Below are positions 26,502 through 36,108 of a stretch of 64,000 nucleotides of DNA, piece by piece; the stretch's first letter is position 1, and each line of letters opens with the position of its first letter. The position numbers were made by a program, and so were the translations under genes. The notes below the pieces were generated by a model. That model worked only from the letters and a program-made list of their open reading frames with translations. It was not told the origin of the DNA and did not search any database. The DNA lies in assembly GCA_947497905.1 (NCBI GenBank), contig CANMIH010000015.1, positions 44,659 through 108,658 on the forward strand. The letters are read 5' to 3'. Source of the stretch: an uncultured Pelagimonas sp. (GTDB lineage: Bacteria; Pseudomonadota; Alphaproteobacteria; Rhodobacterales; Rhodobacteraceae).

Positions 26502-27470
26502 CTATTCTAAACGATCCGCCAACCAGTTACGGAGCAAAAAATGCGCAATTGCACCTTCTCTGGGGGCCCAGATTTCTGGATGTTCGCCAGCAAAGGCCCG
26601 GGCCACTTCCTCACGGCTGACCCAACGCGCATCTTCAAGCTCATGCCGGTCAATTTCCAGATCATCGGTCACGGCATCCCCATGACATCCAATCATCAAA
26701 GAGGTCGGAAATGCCCAGGGTTGGCTGGCCAGGTACCGCACAGGGCCGACATGTACCCCAGCCTCTTCCATCACCTCGCGGCGCACCGCCGCTTCAATGG
26801 TTTCTCCCGGCTCCACAAACCCCGCCAAACAGGAGTACATGCCTTCGGGCCACCCCGGAGACCGCCCCAAAAGCGTTTTGTTGCCCCGCGTGATCAACAT
26901 GATCACCACCGGATCCGTGCGCGGAAAATGTTGTGTGCCGCAGCTTGGGCAAGACCGCTGCCAGCCGGACATCGCCACCTCAGAGGGGTCTCCGCATTTG
27001 GCACAGAACCCATGGCTGTCGTGCCAGGAAAACAGCGCCTTCGCCGTTGCAGCCAATTCGGCATCCCGCGGCGACAACTGGGTCATGATCTGCCGCAACT
27101 CGGCAAAATGCTCACCCTCGGCGCAGCTTGGATGGCGTTGCTCGGTGTGGTCGATAAACCCACCCAGCGCCTGAGCATCCAATCCCTCAGGCTCCCAGAC
27201 CGACATATCCAGAGCAAAGGTGGCAGCCCCATCTTCGCGTCCCATCAGCACCGGCAATCCCGGTGCCTCACCCAGCAACGGATGCCCCAAGGGCAAGCGG
27301 ACTAGACGCAAAGGATCGCCAGCCACAACAAGAGGTTTGCCCCGCCACAGCACAATCGCCCGCGATCGCGGATCAGACAGAGCCTCGGCCAGAGCGCCGC
27401 TATCGCCGCGCAACTCTGCCGCCCGATCGAGGGCCGATCCTCCAAAGGTTACCTGTTCTGCATGTAGCAT
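26502..27470 (-). CDS. nudC: NADH pyrophosphatase (Nudix hydrolase)
   Basis: The 322-residue protein has the NudC layout: an N-terminal domain, a four-Cys zinc ribbon (CAKCGDPSEV; CPSCGTQHFPRTDP) and the Nudix domain with box GFVEPGETIEAAVRREVMEEAGV, followed by the family-specific SQPWAFPTSLMIG. It hydrolyses NADH to NMNH and AMP and in bacteria can remove NAD caps from RNA. All metal-binding Glu of the box are present. Confidence 0.95.
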   Translation of the reverse strand: MLHAEQVTFGGSALDRAAELRGDSGALAEALSDPRSRAIVLWRGKPLVVAGDPLRLVRLPLGHPLLGEAPGLPVLMGREDGAATFALDMSVWEPEGLDAQALGGFIDHTEQRHPSCAEGEHFAELRQIMTQLSPRDAELAATAKALFSWHDSHGFCAKCGDPSEVAMSGWQRSCPSCGTQHFPRTDPVVIMLITRGNKTLLGRSPGWPEGMYSCLAGFVEPGETIEAAVRREVMEEAGVHVGPVRYLASQPWAFPTSLMIGCHGDAVTDDLEIDRHELEDARWVSREEVARAFAGEHPEIWAPREGAIAHFLLRNWLADRLE

Positions 27471-27678
27471 CTCTGCGCCCCACCTGTTTTTTTCCGCACC
27501 ATGCCCAGCGGGCGCTCGGTATGCAAATTAATATGGTTAAAATTGGTGTAACCCTCTCTCAGATCAAGAGGAATATCCCGCAAAGGTTGAGTTTGTTTTT
27601 ATCTCCTCCGCGTGTCACACTCTTGATGGGAAAGACATGCGATATGAATTTTGAAACTTATTTTTTGCGAGGTGCGCC

Positions 27679-29658
27679 ATGACACTGTCTAAGACCCCAA
27701 CCCTGTCCCGCCGTCAATTTCTGGCGGGCACCACCGCCGGAACGGCCCTGATCACGCTGCATCCCTATTCTGCAGCAGCTGCCACCAATCAGGCCCACCT
27801 GCGCATTCTCGAAACCACCGACATTCACGTGCACGTGTATCCCTACGATTATTACTCGGACAAACCCCGTGACACGGTTGGGCTGTCGCGCACCGCCTCC
27901 ATCATCAATGAGATCCGGTCCGAGGCCACCAATTCGCTGTTGGTCGACAACGGCGATTTCCTGCAAGGCAACCCCATGGGCGATTACATCGCTTATGAAC
28001 GCGGCATGAAAGAGGGGGATATGCACCCCATCATCACCGCGATGAACACCCTAGGCTATGATGCCGCAACTATTGGCAACCATGAGTTCAACTACGGTCT
28101 CGATTTCCTGATGAAGTCCATGGCCGGTGCGGATTTCCCCGTGGTGCTGGCCAACGTTGCAAAAACCCAAGGCGCCACCCCGCGCGCGGATGAGACCATG
28201 TTCAAACCCTACGCGATCCTTGACCGCCAGTTGACAGACGGCGCGGGCAACACACATCCAATCAAAGTGGGCGTGATTGGATTTACCCCGCCACAAGTGA
28301 TGAATTGGGACCGCCGCCATCTTGAGGGCAATGTTTCTGCGCGCGACATTGTGGAAACTGCCAAGGCCTATGTGCCTGAAATAAAAGAGCAAGGCGCCGA
28401 TATCATCATTGCGCTCTCGCATTCCGGCATCGGCGCGGCGGATCACGAAGACGGCATGGAAAATGCCGCGGTTCCCTTGGCAGCAGTTGATGGAATTGAC
28501 GCGCTGGTCACCGGTCACTCACACCTTGTCTTCCCCTCACCCACCTATGCGGAGTTCGCAGCCGTGGATGTGGCGAAAGGCACCATTCATGGCAAAGCCG
28601 CCACCATGGGAGGCTTCTGGGGCTCGCACCTCGGGGTGATCGATCTGCTCCTGGAACGCGACGGCAACGCCTGGCGCGTGGTCACCACCACCTCGGAAGC
28701 GCGCCCAATTTCCAAACGCAACGAAGACCGGTCCATCACCGCATTGGTGGAAGATGACCCCGCCGTTCTGGCCTCGGTCAAAAAAGACCACGAAGAAACC
28801 CTGGCCTATGTACGCCGTGCCGTGGGCAAAACCAGCGCGCCCTTGCATTCCTATTTCGCCCTCGTGGCGGACGACCCGTCGGTCCAGATCGTCTCAATCG
28901 CCCAGAAATGGTACGTCGAACAATTGCTTGCGGGCAGCGACTATGCGGGCCTGCCGGTGCTGTCGGCTGCGGCCCCCTTCAAGGCCGGTGGCCGGGGCGG
29001 GCCTGAGTATTACACCGATGTGGCACCCGGTGATGTGGCGATTAAGAACGTCGCAGACCTCTACCTCTATCCCAACACTGTGCGCGCGGTGAAAGTGACC
29101 GGAGCCGAGGTCAAAGACTGGCTCGAACGCTCGGCTGGTATGTTCAACCAGATCACCCCGGGCAGCACCGACGCGGTTCTTCTCAACCCCGCTTTCCCGT
29201 CCTACAACTTTGACGTGATTGATGGTGTGACCTACCAGATCGACCTCAGCCAGCCATCAAAATTTGACCGTGAGGGCACGGTGGTGGCCCCTGAGGCCAA
29301 TCGCATCACCAATCTGATGTATGACGGCAAACCCGTGACCGCCGACATGGAGTTTGTCATCGCAACCAACAACTACCGCGCGTCGGGCGGGGGGTCCTTC
29401 CCCGGTGCCAAGGGGGACAGCATCATTCTCGAAGCCCCCGACACCAACCGCGATGTGATTGTGCGCTATATCGTCGAACAGGGCACCATTGATCCCAAAG
29501 CGGATGCCAATTGGTCCTTTGCACCATTGGGCAATACCAGCGTCCTGTTCGAAACCGGTCCCAAGGCCCGTGACTATATCGGGGATGTCAAAGCCGTCAC
29601 CATCGAAGATGCAGGTGACGGCCAGGACGGCTTTGCCGCGTTCCGCATCAAACTGTAA
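27679..29658 (+). CDS. cpdB: 2',3'-cyclic-nucleotide 2'-phosphodiesterase / 3'-nucleotidase
   Basis: The 659-residue protein has a Tat-type leader (SRRQFLAGTTAGTALITLHPYSAAAA). The metallophosphatase domain shows the metal ligands in ETTDIHVH, VDNGDFLQGNP, IGNHEFNYG, ALSHSGIG and VTGHSHLVF, and the C-terminal 5'-nucleotidase domain contains NTVRAVKVTGAEVKDWLERSAGMFNQ and ATNNYRASGGGSFPG. It releases nucleosides from cyclic or 3'-nucleotides in the periplasm, feeding salvage. Twin-Arg export distinguishes it from E. coli CpdB. The 208-bp upstream region is AT-rich but no operator was identified. Confidence 0.93.
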   Translation: MTLSKTPTLSRRQFLAGTTAGTALITLHPYSAAAATNQAHLRILETTDIHVHVYPYDYYSDKPRDTVGLSRTASIINEIRSEATNSLLVDNGDFLQGNPMGDYIAYERGMKEGDMHPIITAMNTLGYDAATIGNHEFNYGLDFLMKSMAGADFPVVLANVAKTQGATPRADETMFKPYAILDRQLTDGAGNTHPIKVGVIGFTPPQVMNWDRRHLEGNVSARDIVETAKAYVPEIKEQGADIIIALSHSGIGAADHEDGMENAAVPLAAVDGIDALVTGHSHLVFPSPTYAEFAAVDVAKGTIHGKAATMGGFWGSHLGVIDLLLERDGNAWRVVTTTSEARPISKRNEDRSITALVEDDPAVLASVKKDHEETLAYVRRAVGKTSAPLHSYFALVADDPSVQIVSIAQKWYVEQLLAGSDYAGLPVLSAAAPFKAGGRGGPEYYTDVAPGDVAIKNVADLYLYPNTVRAVKVTGAEVKDWLERSAGMFNQITPGSTDAVLLNPAFPSYNFDVIDGVTYQIDLSQPSKFDREGTVVAPEANRITNLMYDGKPVTADMEFVIATNNYRASGGGSFPGAKGDSIILEAPDTNRDVIVRYIVEQGTIDPKADANWSFAPLGNTSVLFETGPKARDYIGDVKAVTIEDAGDGQDGFAAFRIKL

Positions 29659-29678
29659 CAGTAGGTCACCACACAGAC

Positions 29679-29709
29679 CGGGGCGGCTTTCGCAGCCGCC
29701 CCGTTTTAT
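29679..29709 (+). terminator. Rho-independent terminator after cpdB
   Basis: A perfect 10-bp stem CGGGGCGGCT/AGCCGCCCCG with a TTCGC loop is followed by TTTTAT. Confidence 0.92.
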
Positions 29710-29721
29710 ATCAATCCCTTA

Positions 29722-29770
29722 CGGGATGGCGGGTGGGGCGATGTTGCAGCGCAACGAGCGGCACTTCGCC
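29722..29770 (+). repeat. Structured intergenic repeat, copy R4
   Basis: The arm GGGATGGCGGGTGGGGCGA (29723-29741) is followed by the inner hairpin GTTGC-AGC-GCAAC (29743-29755) and 3' box GAGCGGC. The outer stem is weak in this copy. It lies just after the cpdB terminator and upstream of the HAD gene. Confidence 0.8.
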
Positions 29771-29846
29771 AGACCACACTCCCCCCGATGGCAATCCGCT
29801 TCAATCCACGTTACCGCTAGCACAGCAACAACGCGGCAGGCACAAA

Positions 29847-30509
29847 ATGACTTTTGAAGCAGTGATATTCGATCTCGACGGCACTTTGATTGACACCGAA
29901 AGCATCGCCATCGCTTCGGGTCAGGCGGCCTTTGCCCAACTTGGGCACGCCGTAGAGGCCGAGCTGCTTCATCAGCTCATCGGGAAAGACATTCACTCTG
30001 GCGGTCGCATCCTGCGCGGCCTATTTCCGAACCTTGATATGTCTGCCTTGGATGCCGCCTGGAACGCAGAGGCCCGCACGCTTCAGGCCAAGGGTATCCC
30101 GCTCAAACCCGGTGTGCATGAATTGCTCGATATACTGGATGCGCGGGGGCTTTCCAAAGCGATCGCAACATCGTCACGCAGATCCGGCGCGGCCAACAAG
30201 CTGGCGATCACCGAACTGGATCAACGCTTTGATATCGTGATCACCGTCGATGACGTGACGCAGGCGAAACCTGCGGCAGAGCCCTATCTGCTGGCCGCAG
30301 AAAAACTCGGCGTCTCACCCTCGCGCACCTTGGTTTATGAAGACAGCGAAACAGGCGCGGCCTCGGGCAAAGCGGCGGGCATGACCGTGGTTCAAGTCCC
30401 CGATCTTCTGCCGACACAGGGCCAGCATGCCCACCACGTTGCCAACACTCTGCTTGAAGGCGCGCAATGGGCCGGACTGCTGAACGACGAGACCGTCAGG
30501 GGCGCCTAG
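29847..30509 (+). CDS. HAD-superfamily phosphatase, beta-phosphoglucomutase-like
   Basis: The 220-residue protein starts at ATG 29847. HAD motif I is VIFDLDGTLIDTE with the nucleophile Asp, motif II is the Ser/Thr of AIATSSRRS, and motifs III/IV are AKPAAEPYLLAAEKLGV and VYEDSETGAASGKAAGM. A helical cap between motifs I and II makes it a subfamily I enzyme such as phosphoglycolate phosphatase or beta-phosphoglucomutase. The substrate cannot be told. It overlaps the convergent RNA methyltransferase gene by 4 bp. Confidence 0.9.
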   Translation: MTFEAVIFDLDGTLIDTESIAIASGQAAFAQLGHAVEAELLHQLIGKDIHSGGRILRGLFPNLDMSALDAAWNAEARTLQAKGIPLKPGVHELLDILDARGLSKAIATSSRRSGAANKLAITELDQRFDIVITVDDVTQAKPAAEPYLLAAEKLGVSPSRTLVYEDSETGAASGKAAGMTVVQVPDLLPTQGQHAHHVANTLLEGAQWAGLLNDETVRGA

Positions 30510-31615
30510 AGCGGCCCCGCCTGATAGAGTTTGACCTTCAGACCACCAAAGGCCACGGGCGGGCCCGCCTTGAGATCGAGACCGGTGGCTTTGGCTAACC
30601 CGCCGTCGCTGGTGACAATACCCACGCGCCAGCCTGCAAACCCCTGTTGCAGGGTCTGTCCCAATGCCCCGTAAAGCGCGAACAACAATTTGCGATTACC
30701 AATGCGCGCGCCATACGGCGGGTTGACCATCACAAGCCCCGGAGGGCCTTCGGGACGTGGCAGATCGCTGACGGCGGCTCGGGTGAAACTACAGAGGTCT
30801 GCCACACCGGCCCGGTCGGCGTTTCCTTTGCTCATGCGAATGGCACCATCGTCGCGGTCGCTGCCCTGAAACGCAAAGGATGTGGCCTGTGGTGCGGCCC
30901 CAACTGTCGCTTTCAGCGCCGACCAGCCCGCGTCGTCAAAACAGGCCAGGTCTTCAAAGGCAAAGCGGCGCACACGACCCGGGGCCAGACCGGCGGCAAT
31001 TTCTGCCGCCTCAATCACAAATGTCCCCGATCCACACATGGGGTCCACCACCGGTTCCTGCCCGTCATAACCACATTGGCGTAGGAACAGCGCCGCCAAT
31101 GTTTCCCGCATCGGCGCTTTGCCAACCTGCTCTTTATAGCCCCGGCGGTGCAAAGGCGCGCCCGAGGTATCAACGCTGAACCCAACATAATCATCTTCGA
31201 TCCGCGCCAGAATGCGCAGGCTCGCTTTGGGGTCGATAGGTGTGCCCAACGTTTCCGAAATCGCCCGCTCAATCCGCTGCTTCGCCGCCCGATCATGATA
31301 GATCTTCGAGTTTTTACAGGTCACTTCGACGCGGACAGGCACATCCGGGCGCAACAAAGCCGCCCAGTCAAATTTCCGCGCCCGTTTGTCGAGCTGGGCC
31401 AGATGAAAGGCACGAAACCCTCCGACGCGCGCCAGAACCTGACCAGCGCCGCGCAGCACCAGATTGGCCCGCCACACCTCGTCCCAGCCGCCTTTGACCG
31501 TCACCCCGCCAGCCGTGGCTATGGGATCCGCGAATCCCGCAGCGGCAACCTCGTCACGCAAAACGGCTTCCAAACCCGGAGGGGCAGTGAGAAAAATGTC
31601 GAATGAACTGTCCAT
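30506..31615 (-). CDS. THUMP-domain class I SAM-dependent RNA methyltransferase (RlmL/Trm-G10 type)
   Basis: The 369-residue protein has an N-terminal ferredoxin-like plus THUMP region (FDIFLTAPPGLEAVLRDEV; VRVEVTCKNSKIYH; DDYVGFSVDTSGAPLHRRGYKEQVGKAPMRETLAA) and a Rossmann methyltransferase domain with the SAM motif VVDPMCGSGTFVIEAAEIAAG and catalytic NPPYGARIG. These mark the UPF0020/RlmL N-terminal type acting on guanosine N2 of 23S rRNA. It is half the length of E. coli RlmL, lacking the RlmK part, as usual in alphaproteobacteria. Confidence 0.9.
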   Translation of the reverse strand: MDSSFDIFLTAPPGLEAVLRDEVAAAGFADPIATAGGVTVKGGWDEVWRANLVLRGAGQVLARVGGFRAFHLAQLDKRARKFDWAALLRPDVPVRVEVTCKNSKIYHDRAAKQRIERAISETLGTPIDPKASLRILARIEDDYVGFSVDTSGAPLHRRGYKEQVGKAPMRETLAALFLRQCGYDGQEPVVDPMCGSGTFVIEAAEIAAGLAPGRVRRFAFEDLACFDDAGWSALKATVGAAPQATSFAFQGSDRDDGAIRMSKGNADRAGVADLCSFTRAAVSDLPRPEGPPGLVMVNPPYGARIGNRKLLFALYGALGQTLQQGFAGWRVGIVTSDGGLAKATGLDLKAGPPVAFGGLKVKLYQAGPL

Positions 31616-31683
31616 GGCGCCGCAATATCGGCTTTTGCCGGTCGGGGAAAGCGCGCAGAGTTGCGCATTTTGTAACAGAGATC

Positions 31684-31712
31684 TTGCAATCCCTTTTTCT
31701 CTCGCCTAGATC
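31684..31712 (+). promoter_or_regulatory. Promoter of the SRP RNA gene
   Basis: TTGCAA (31684-31689) and TAGATC (31707-31712) are spaced by 17 nt, placing transcription start at about 31719-31720, exactly where the SRP RNA stem begins. Confidence 0.65.
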
Positions 31713-31719
31713 AGCAGTC

Positions 31720-31813
31720 GAGAGGTTGGCGCGGGCAAGCGCCTCGCCAACTCGGTCAGGTCCGGAAGGAAGCAGCCGTAACGAGCCCCGTTTGGGTCGT
31801 TGTCCAGCCTCTC
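31720..31813 (+). ncRNA. ffs: Signal recognition particle RNA, bacterial small type (4.5S-like)
   Basis: The conserved apical segment GGTCAGGTCCGGAAGGAAGC with the GGAA tetraloop and the asymmetric AGCAGCC side that binds Ffh is at about 31755-31777. The ends pair: GAGAGGTTGG at the 5' side with CCAGCCTCTC at the 3' side. The size, about 94 nt, fits the small SRP RNA. It joins Ffh to target nascent membrane proteins to FtsY. It stands alone, divergent from the RNA methyltransferase gene, with a recognisable promoter. Confidence 0.95.
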
Positions 31814-31871
31814 ACCTCAATTGCTTTGCCGCCAAAGCAAATGCCTTTCTCCTGAAATTGGTGAACCCACT

Positions 31872-32411
31872 CTAGTCCGCATGCCGTACAAATAGCGCAG
31901 CTTGGCGTTCGGCCCGCAGCGCCCAATTCACCTGGGCTTGGCTGCCCAATGCACAGCCTCTGACATGGGCAACGCGCCGCAAAGCGTCATCGGGTGCATC
32001 GCCGCATTCAATCATCAGCCGCAATGCCATCATGCCCGAGCGGCCACAGCCATCCGCACAGTGCATCAACACACGCCCCCCACCCAAGAGAGCACGGCGC
32101 GCCTGATCACGGACAACCGGCCAGTGTGCCTGAACTTCTGATTCTGGAGCTGCGCCTTTTTCAATGGCCAATTGCGCCCAGCGCGCACCTCGGTTCTGGA
32201 CATCTGCGGCAAGAGCACCCGCACCAACCCCAATCATTTCATGGTCCTGGGCCATGCAGATCACCATCGCCGGTCGCCAGCTGACAAGATGTTCAAGATC
32301 TCCGGTATAGTCGCCACCGGCCCCGGGCAACGCCGACAGAGCCAAGATGCCCCCACCCACAGGCAGGGCATGAAAGATCACCGGTTGAGGATGCGAAACC
32401 GCCCCATCCAT
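31872..32411 (-). CDS. Protein-tyrosine/dual-specificity phosphatase-like protein
   Basis: ATG 32411 follows GGGAGG; the product has 179 residues. The P-loop VLMHCADGCGRSGMMALRLM is the Cys-X5-Arg signature of tyrosine phosphatases, and a general-acid Asp may come from an upstream loop (MAQDHEMIGVG region). The size suits a small cytoplasmic dual-specificity enzyme. The physiological substrate is unknown. No kinase gene lies beside it. Confidence 0.85.
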   Translation of the reverse strand: MDGAVSHPQPVIFHALPVGGGILALSALPGAGGDYTGDLEHLVSWRPAMVICMAQDHEMIGVGAGALAADVQNRGARWAQLAIEKGAAPESEVQAHWPVVRDQARRALLGGGRVLMHCADGCGRSGMMALRLMIECGDAPDDALRRVAHVRGCALGSQAQVNWALRAERQAALFVRHAD

Positions 32412-32473
32412 ACAAAATACCTCCCACACTGCGGAGAGGATAACCACGAGATGTGATTCGGTGCGAGTCTGAG

Positions 32474-32500
32474 AAAAAAAGGCGGAGGATACTCCGCCCT
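32474..32500 (-). terminator. Terminator of the ankyrin-repeat gene
   Basis: Read on the minus strand, GGCGGAG-TATC-CTCCGCC is followed by seven T. It closes the gene ending at 32507. Confidence 0.9.
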
Positions 32501-32506
32501 TTCCGT

Positions 32507-34033
32507 TCAGATCACTTGGCCTGGCCGGGCCTCTGCCCAGTCCTCAAGAAAGGCTCGAATATCCTCGCGCCCGATCATGCCGATATCCGCGCGTGGGAGG
32601 GCAACGCCTTCATGCAGAGCCAGCTCAAGGCACGTCATGTGATCCCGATTGTCCAGGTCCGGATTGCTTTCTGCCCCATGCAAAATCGATCCCAAAAGTG
32701 TGCCGCCATAGGAATTGACATGGCTGAGATCCGGGCCAAGCTTCAGAAAATAGGCCATCATCTCCGGGCGTCCTTCCCACCCGGCAAGCTGCACCGGTGG
32801 CAACCCCTGCCCGTCGGGCGCATCCCAAGGCAAGCCCAGTTCGACCAAACGGGTCACGTGGTCAAGACGCCCCTCTTGCCCGACAAGCTCATGCAACAGC
32901 GTGGTATAGGCCTCCGGCAATTGCGCCGGGTCAATGTACTGCCCCGGCTGGTCAAGCCCCTCTGCCGCTGCCGCCAGACGTGTTTCTTCTGCTGTCAGCT
33001 CTGATCTGCCCTGTTGCGCTTCAATGGCACTGAATACCGCATGATTGCCATGGACGCGGGCATAGCCATAGGCTGTTGCCCCTTTGTACCGACGCTGAGG
33101 ATCCGCCCCGGCCTTAAGCAAAAGCTCGACCATTTGGGCATCACAATTGCGCCGTGCCGCCTGATGCAACGCCGGAACAACCCAGGGACTTTCCCCTCCG
33201 ACCTCAGCATCGTTAAAATCATCGGCCCGTGCGCCATGGTCCAGAAGCATCTGCACCGCCACGTGATCATTGAAATCAAGCGCCCGAAGCAGGGCATTTG
33301 TCCCCGTGGGATCCGCCCCCGCCGCCAGCAGCATTTTCAGCCCCGCGTGATGCCCAAGCTCTGTGGCGTGATACAGCGATTCATTGTCATTGGGGTCTGC
33401 CCCCTGATCCAGCAACCACTGTCCGAGCGCCATATTGTTGGAATGACCAATGGCCCCATAAAGCGCAGACAAAACATGATCGTTGTCCGGTGCCATACGC
33501 TGACCATCATTCACATCTGCCCCATGCCTGACCAACATCTCCGCGATCGCCAGCATATCCTGTTCAAGCTCGGGCCGGGCCTTGAGCCAGCTGGAGAAGG
33601 CCAGATGCACAATCGGACGACGCGGCCCACGCGCCTCAACCGCCAGTGTTGGATCTTCTGCCAGAGCTTTGGCCACGGCCCCGCGATCATAAAGCGCGAC
33701 CTGCAACCCGAAATGCCCCTCTGCCAAATCAGGGTCGTCGTCCAGCAAAGCTTGAGCAAGCTGTGGTCGGTTGTTGAACAAAGCGATCTTCAACCGTTGC
33801 AAACGGCCCGCCTTGTCCAGTCCAACAGTTTCCGCCGCCCATTTCAGACGCGGCCAGCTTTCAAACCCGTTTTCAAGTGCAATCACATGCAGAAAATCCG
33901 CGCGTTTCAGCGTGGTCATGTCCACACGCGGCGGGTGACGATGCAACCGTTCGACTGCCACCGCCTCACGGGCAATCCAGGCTCGTTGCAAAAGTTTCGC
34001 CTCAAGGCGCAGTTTATCAAGGGAAAGATCCAT
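32507..34033 (-). CDS. Ankyrin-repeat protein
   Basis: The 508-residue protein lacks a signal peptide. Repeats of the ankyrin consensus run from about 140 to 330 (AEMLVRHGADVNDGQ; GQWLLDQGADPNDNESLYHATELGHHAGLKMLLAAGADPTGTNALL; VQMLLDHGARADDFND; VELLLKAGADPQRRYKGATAYGYA), with further degenerate units to about 480. The N-terminal 90 residues (KLRLEAKLLQRAWIAREAVAVERL; ENGFESWPRLKW) resemble a segment often found before ankyrin arrays. It is probably a cytoplasmic protein-interaction scaffold; partner unknown. It is monocistronic with its own terminator. Confidence 0.88.
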   Translation of the reverse strand: MDLSLDKLRLEAKLLQRAWIAREAVAVERLHRHPPRVDMTTLKRADFLHVIALENGFESWPRLKWAAETVGLDKAGRLQRLKIALFNNRPQLAQALLDDDPDLAEGHFGLQVALYDRGAVAKALAEDPTLAVEARGPRRPIVHLAFSSWLKARPELEQDMLAIAEMLVRHGADVNDGQRMAPDNDHVLSALYGAIGHSNNMALGQWLLDQGADPNDNESLYHATELGHHAGLKMLLAAGADPTGTNALLRALDFNDHVAVQMLLDHGARADDFNDAEVGGESPWVVPALHQAARRNCDAQMVELLLKAGADPQRRYKGATAYGYARVHGNHAVFSAIEAQQGRSELTAEETRLAAAAEGLDQPGQYIDPAQLPEAYTTLLHELVGQEGRLDHVTRLVELGLPWDAPDGQGLPPVQLAGWEGRPEMMAYFLKLGPDLSHVNSYGGTLLGSILHGAESNPDLDNRDHMTCLELALHEGVALPRADIGMIGREDIRAFLEDWAEARPGQVI

Positions 34034-34257
34034 TCCGGTTTCCTCTCACCATGCCCCACGATCCGCTAGTCGGGGCCAGAGAAATCCGAAATCTCATCGA
34101 GATCAGATAGAAGCAGGTGCAAAGGCTTTCCGCGGATCAGGTGGCCCCCTGCTGCTGGGCCTGCGCGCACACTGCCCCAGGTGATCGGGGAAATCAAGCG
34201 GTGGACGATACTCTCTGCACAGCGTAGTTTGCCGGTGACGCCACGCATAGGACAGAC

Positions 34258-36030
34258 ATGACCGACGCCCCCAAATATCAGGTGCTTGCCCGTAAATACC
34301 GCCCCGAGACCTTTGCCGATCTCGTGGGTCAGGATGCCATGGTGCAGACGCTGTCCAATGCGTTCAAGGCCGACCGGATTGCGCAGGCCTTTATGATGAC
34401 TGGCATCCGCGGCATCGGCAAAACCACCACCGCGCGGATCATTGCCAAGGGCATGAACTGCATCGGTCTGGATGGCCAAGGGGGCCCCACGACCGAACCC
34501 TGTGGTCAGTGTGAGCATTGCACGGCCATCATGGAGGGGCGCCACGTCGATGTGATGGAAATGGACGCGGCTTCAAACACCGGCGTCAATGATGTGCGCG
34601 AGATTATCGATTCCGTGCACTACCGGGCCGCCAGCGCGCGCTACAAGATCTACATCATCGACGAAGTTCACATGCTGTCGAACAATGCGTTCAACGCCCT
34701 GCTTAAAACGCTGGAGGAGCCGCCCGCACATGTGAAGTTTATCTTTGCTACCACCGAGATCCGCAAAGTGCCCGTCACCGTTCTCTCGCGCTGTCAAAGG
34801 TTTGACCTGCGCCGGATTGAGCCCGAGCTGATGATTGGCCTCCTGCGCAAAATCGCCACCTCGGAAGGGGCAGACATTGCCGATGACGCGCTTGCCCTGA
34901 TCACGCGAGCCGCCGAAGGCTCCGCCCGCGATGCCACGTCGCTGCTGGACCAGTCTATTTCGCATGGAGCCGGAGAGACCACCGCAGATCAGGTGCGCGC
35001 GATGCTGGGCCTCGCCGACCGGGGGCGGGTCATGGATCTGTTCGAGCGGATCATGCGCGGTGATGCCGCCGGCGCTCTGGAAGAACTCTCCGCGCAATAT
35101 GCCGACGGGGCCGACCCTCTGGCTGTGCTGAGAGATCTGGCGGAACTGACCCATTGGGTTTCGGTGGTGAAGATCACGCCGGACGCCGCAGAAGACCCCA
35201 CCATCTCCCCGGACGAACGCGCGCGTGGCCTCTCCTTCGCCGACGGGCTGGGCATGCGGGCGCTGTCGCGGGGCTGGCAAATGCTCTTGAAAGCCATCGA
35301 AGAAGTCTCAAACGCGCCCTCGTCGATTATGGCCGCTGAAATGGCCGTGATCCGCCTGACCCATGTGGCCGAATTGCCCTCTCCCGAAGAGCTGGTGCGC
35401 AAACTTCAGGACACACCACCGCCCCCCATGCCAACCGACCCAGGCGGCGGAGGTGGGGGTCTGCATGCCGGAGGTAGCGGCACACTGCAGGCACAAGGGT
35501 ACTCCATGCCCGCAGCGACACATGCCGCGCCCCGTGGCCCCGTGGCCTCTGCTGGAGGGGCCAACCTTGCTCTGGCCGTCGACAATTCACAGGCTCTGGC
35601 ACGCTACCCGACCTTCGAGCATGTGCTGGAACTGATCCGCGTCAATCGCGACGTCAAACTTCTGGTGGAAATCGAAGCCGGGCTGCGGCTGGCCTCATAT
35701 CGTCCGGGACAGATCGAGTTCACCCCAACGCCCAATGCTCCCGCAGATCTGTCTCAGCGGCTGGGCGCGATGCTCCAGCGTTGGACTGGAAACCGCTGGG
35801 CGGTGATTGTCACCAATGATTGTGACAGCCAGACCATCTATGAAAAACGCGACGCCGCCAAATTGGCATTGCACGAAGAGGCTGCACAACACCCTCTGAT
35901 CCAGGCCGCACTCAAAGCCTTCCCCAAGGCAAAGATTGTTGATGTGAAGACCGAAGAGGAAAAGGCAGCAGTGGCCCTAACCGAAGCCCTGCCCGAGGTC
36001 GAAGATGAGTGGGATCCCTTCGAGGAATAG
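34258..36030 (+). CDS. dnaX: DNA polymerase III subunits gamma/tau
   Basis: The 590-residue protein starts YQVLARKYRPETFADLVGQ and has Walker A (TGIRGIGKTTTARIIAKGMNC), the zinc-binding Cys (CGQCEHC), the VDVMEMDAASNTGVNDVREII block, Walker B (IIDEVHMLSNNAFNALLKTLEEPP) and sensor motifs (RKVPVTVLSRCQRFDLRR). The C-terminal third is Gly/Pro-rich, then the tau-specific domain. It is the ATPase that organises the clamp loader. Its usual partners ybaB-recR lie 3-4 kb away on the opposite strand, separated by flagellin genes, rather than directly downstream. Confidence 0.96.
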   Translation: MTDAPKYQVLARKYRPETFADLVGQDAMVQTLSNAFKADRIAQAFMMTGIRGIGKTTTARIIAKGMNCIGLDGQGGPTTEPCGQCEHCTAIMEGRHVDVMEMDAASNTGVNDVREIIDSVHYRAASARYKIYIIDEVHMLSNNAFNALLKTLEEPPAHVKFIFATTEIRKVPVTVLSRCQRFDLRRIEPELMIGLLRKIATSEGADIADDALALITRAAEGSARDATSLLDQSISHGAGETTADQVRAMLGLADRGRVMDLFERIMRGDAAGALEELSAQYADGADPLAVLRDLAELTHWVSVVKITPDAAEDPTISPDERARGLSFADGLGMRALSRGWQMLLKAIEEVSNAPSSIMAAEMAVIRLTHVAELPSPEELVRKLQDTPPPPMPTDPGGGGGGLHAGGSGTLQAQGYSMPAATHAAPRGPVASAGGANLALAVDNSQALARYPTFEHVLELIRVNRDVKLLVEIEAGLRLASYRPGQIEFTPTPNAPADLSQRLGAMLQRWTGNRWAVIVTNDCDSQTIYEKRDAAKLALHEEAAQHPLIQAALKAFPKAKIVDVKTEEEKAAVALTEALPEVEDEWDPFEE

Positions 36031-36033
36031 ACC

Positions 36034-36080
36034 CGCGGGACGGTGGGCGGGGCGAGGCCGAAGGCGAGCGACGTTCCCGG
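36034..36080 (+). repeat. Structured intergenic repeat, copy R2
   Basis: The arm GGGACGGTGGGCGGGGCGA (36037-36055) is followed by the inner hairpin GCC-GAA-GGC (36057-36065) and 3' box GAGCGAC. An outer stem can form between CGGGA (36036-36040) and TCCCG (36075-36079). It lies between the dnaX stop codon and the dnaX terminator. Confidence 0.8.
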
Positions 36081-36108
36081 ACCAAACCAACATCGCCCCA
36101 AACGGAAA

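Noticed and set aside
34258..36030. Programmed frameshift in dnaX to make gamma
   Set aside because: I found no A-rich slippery heptamer followed by a stem in the expected region; only the full-length product is supported.
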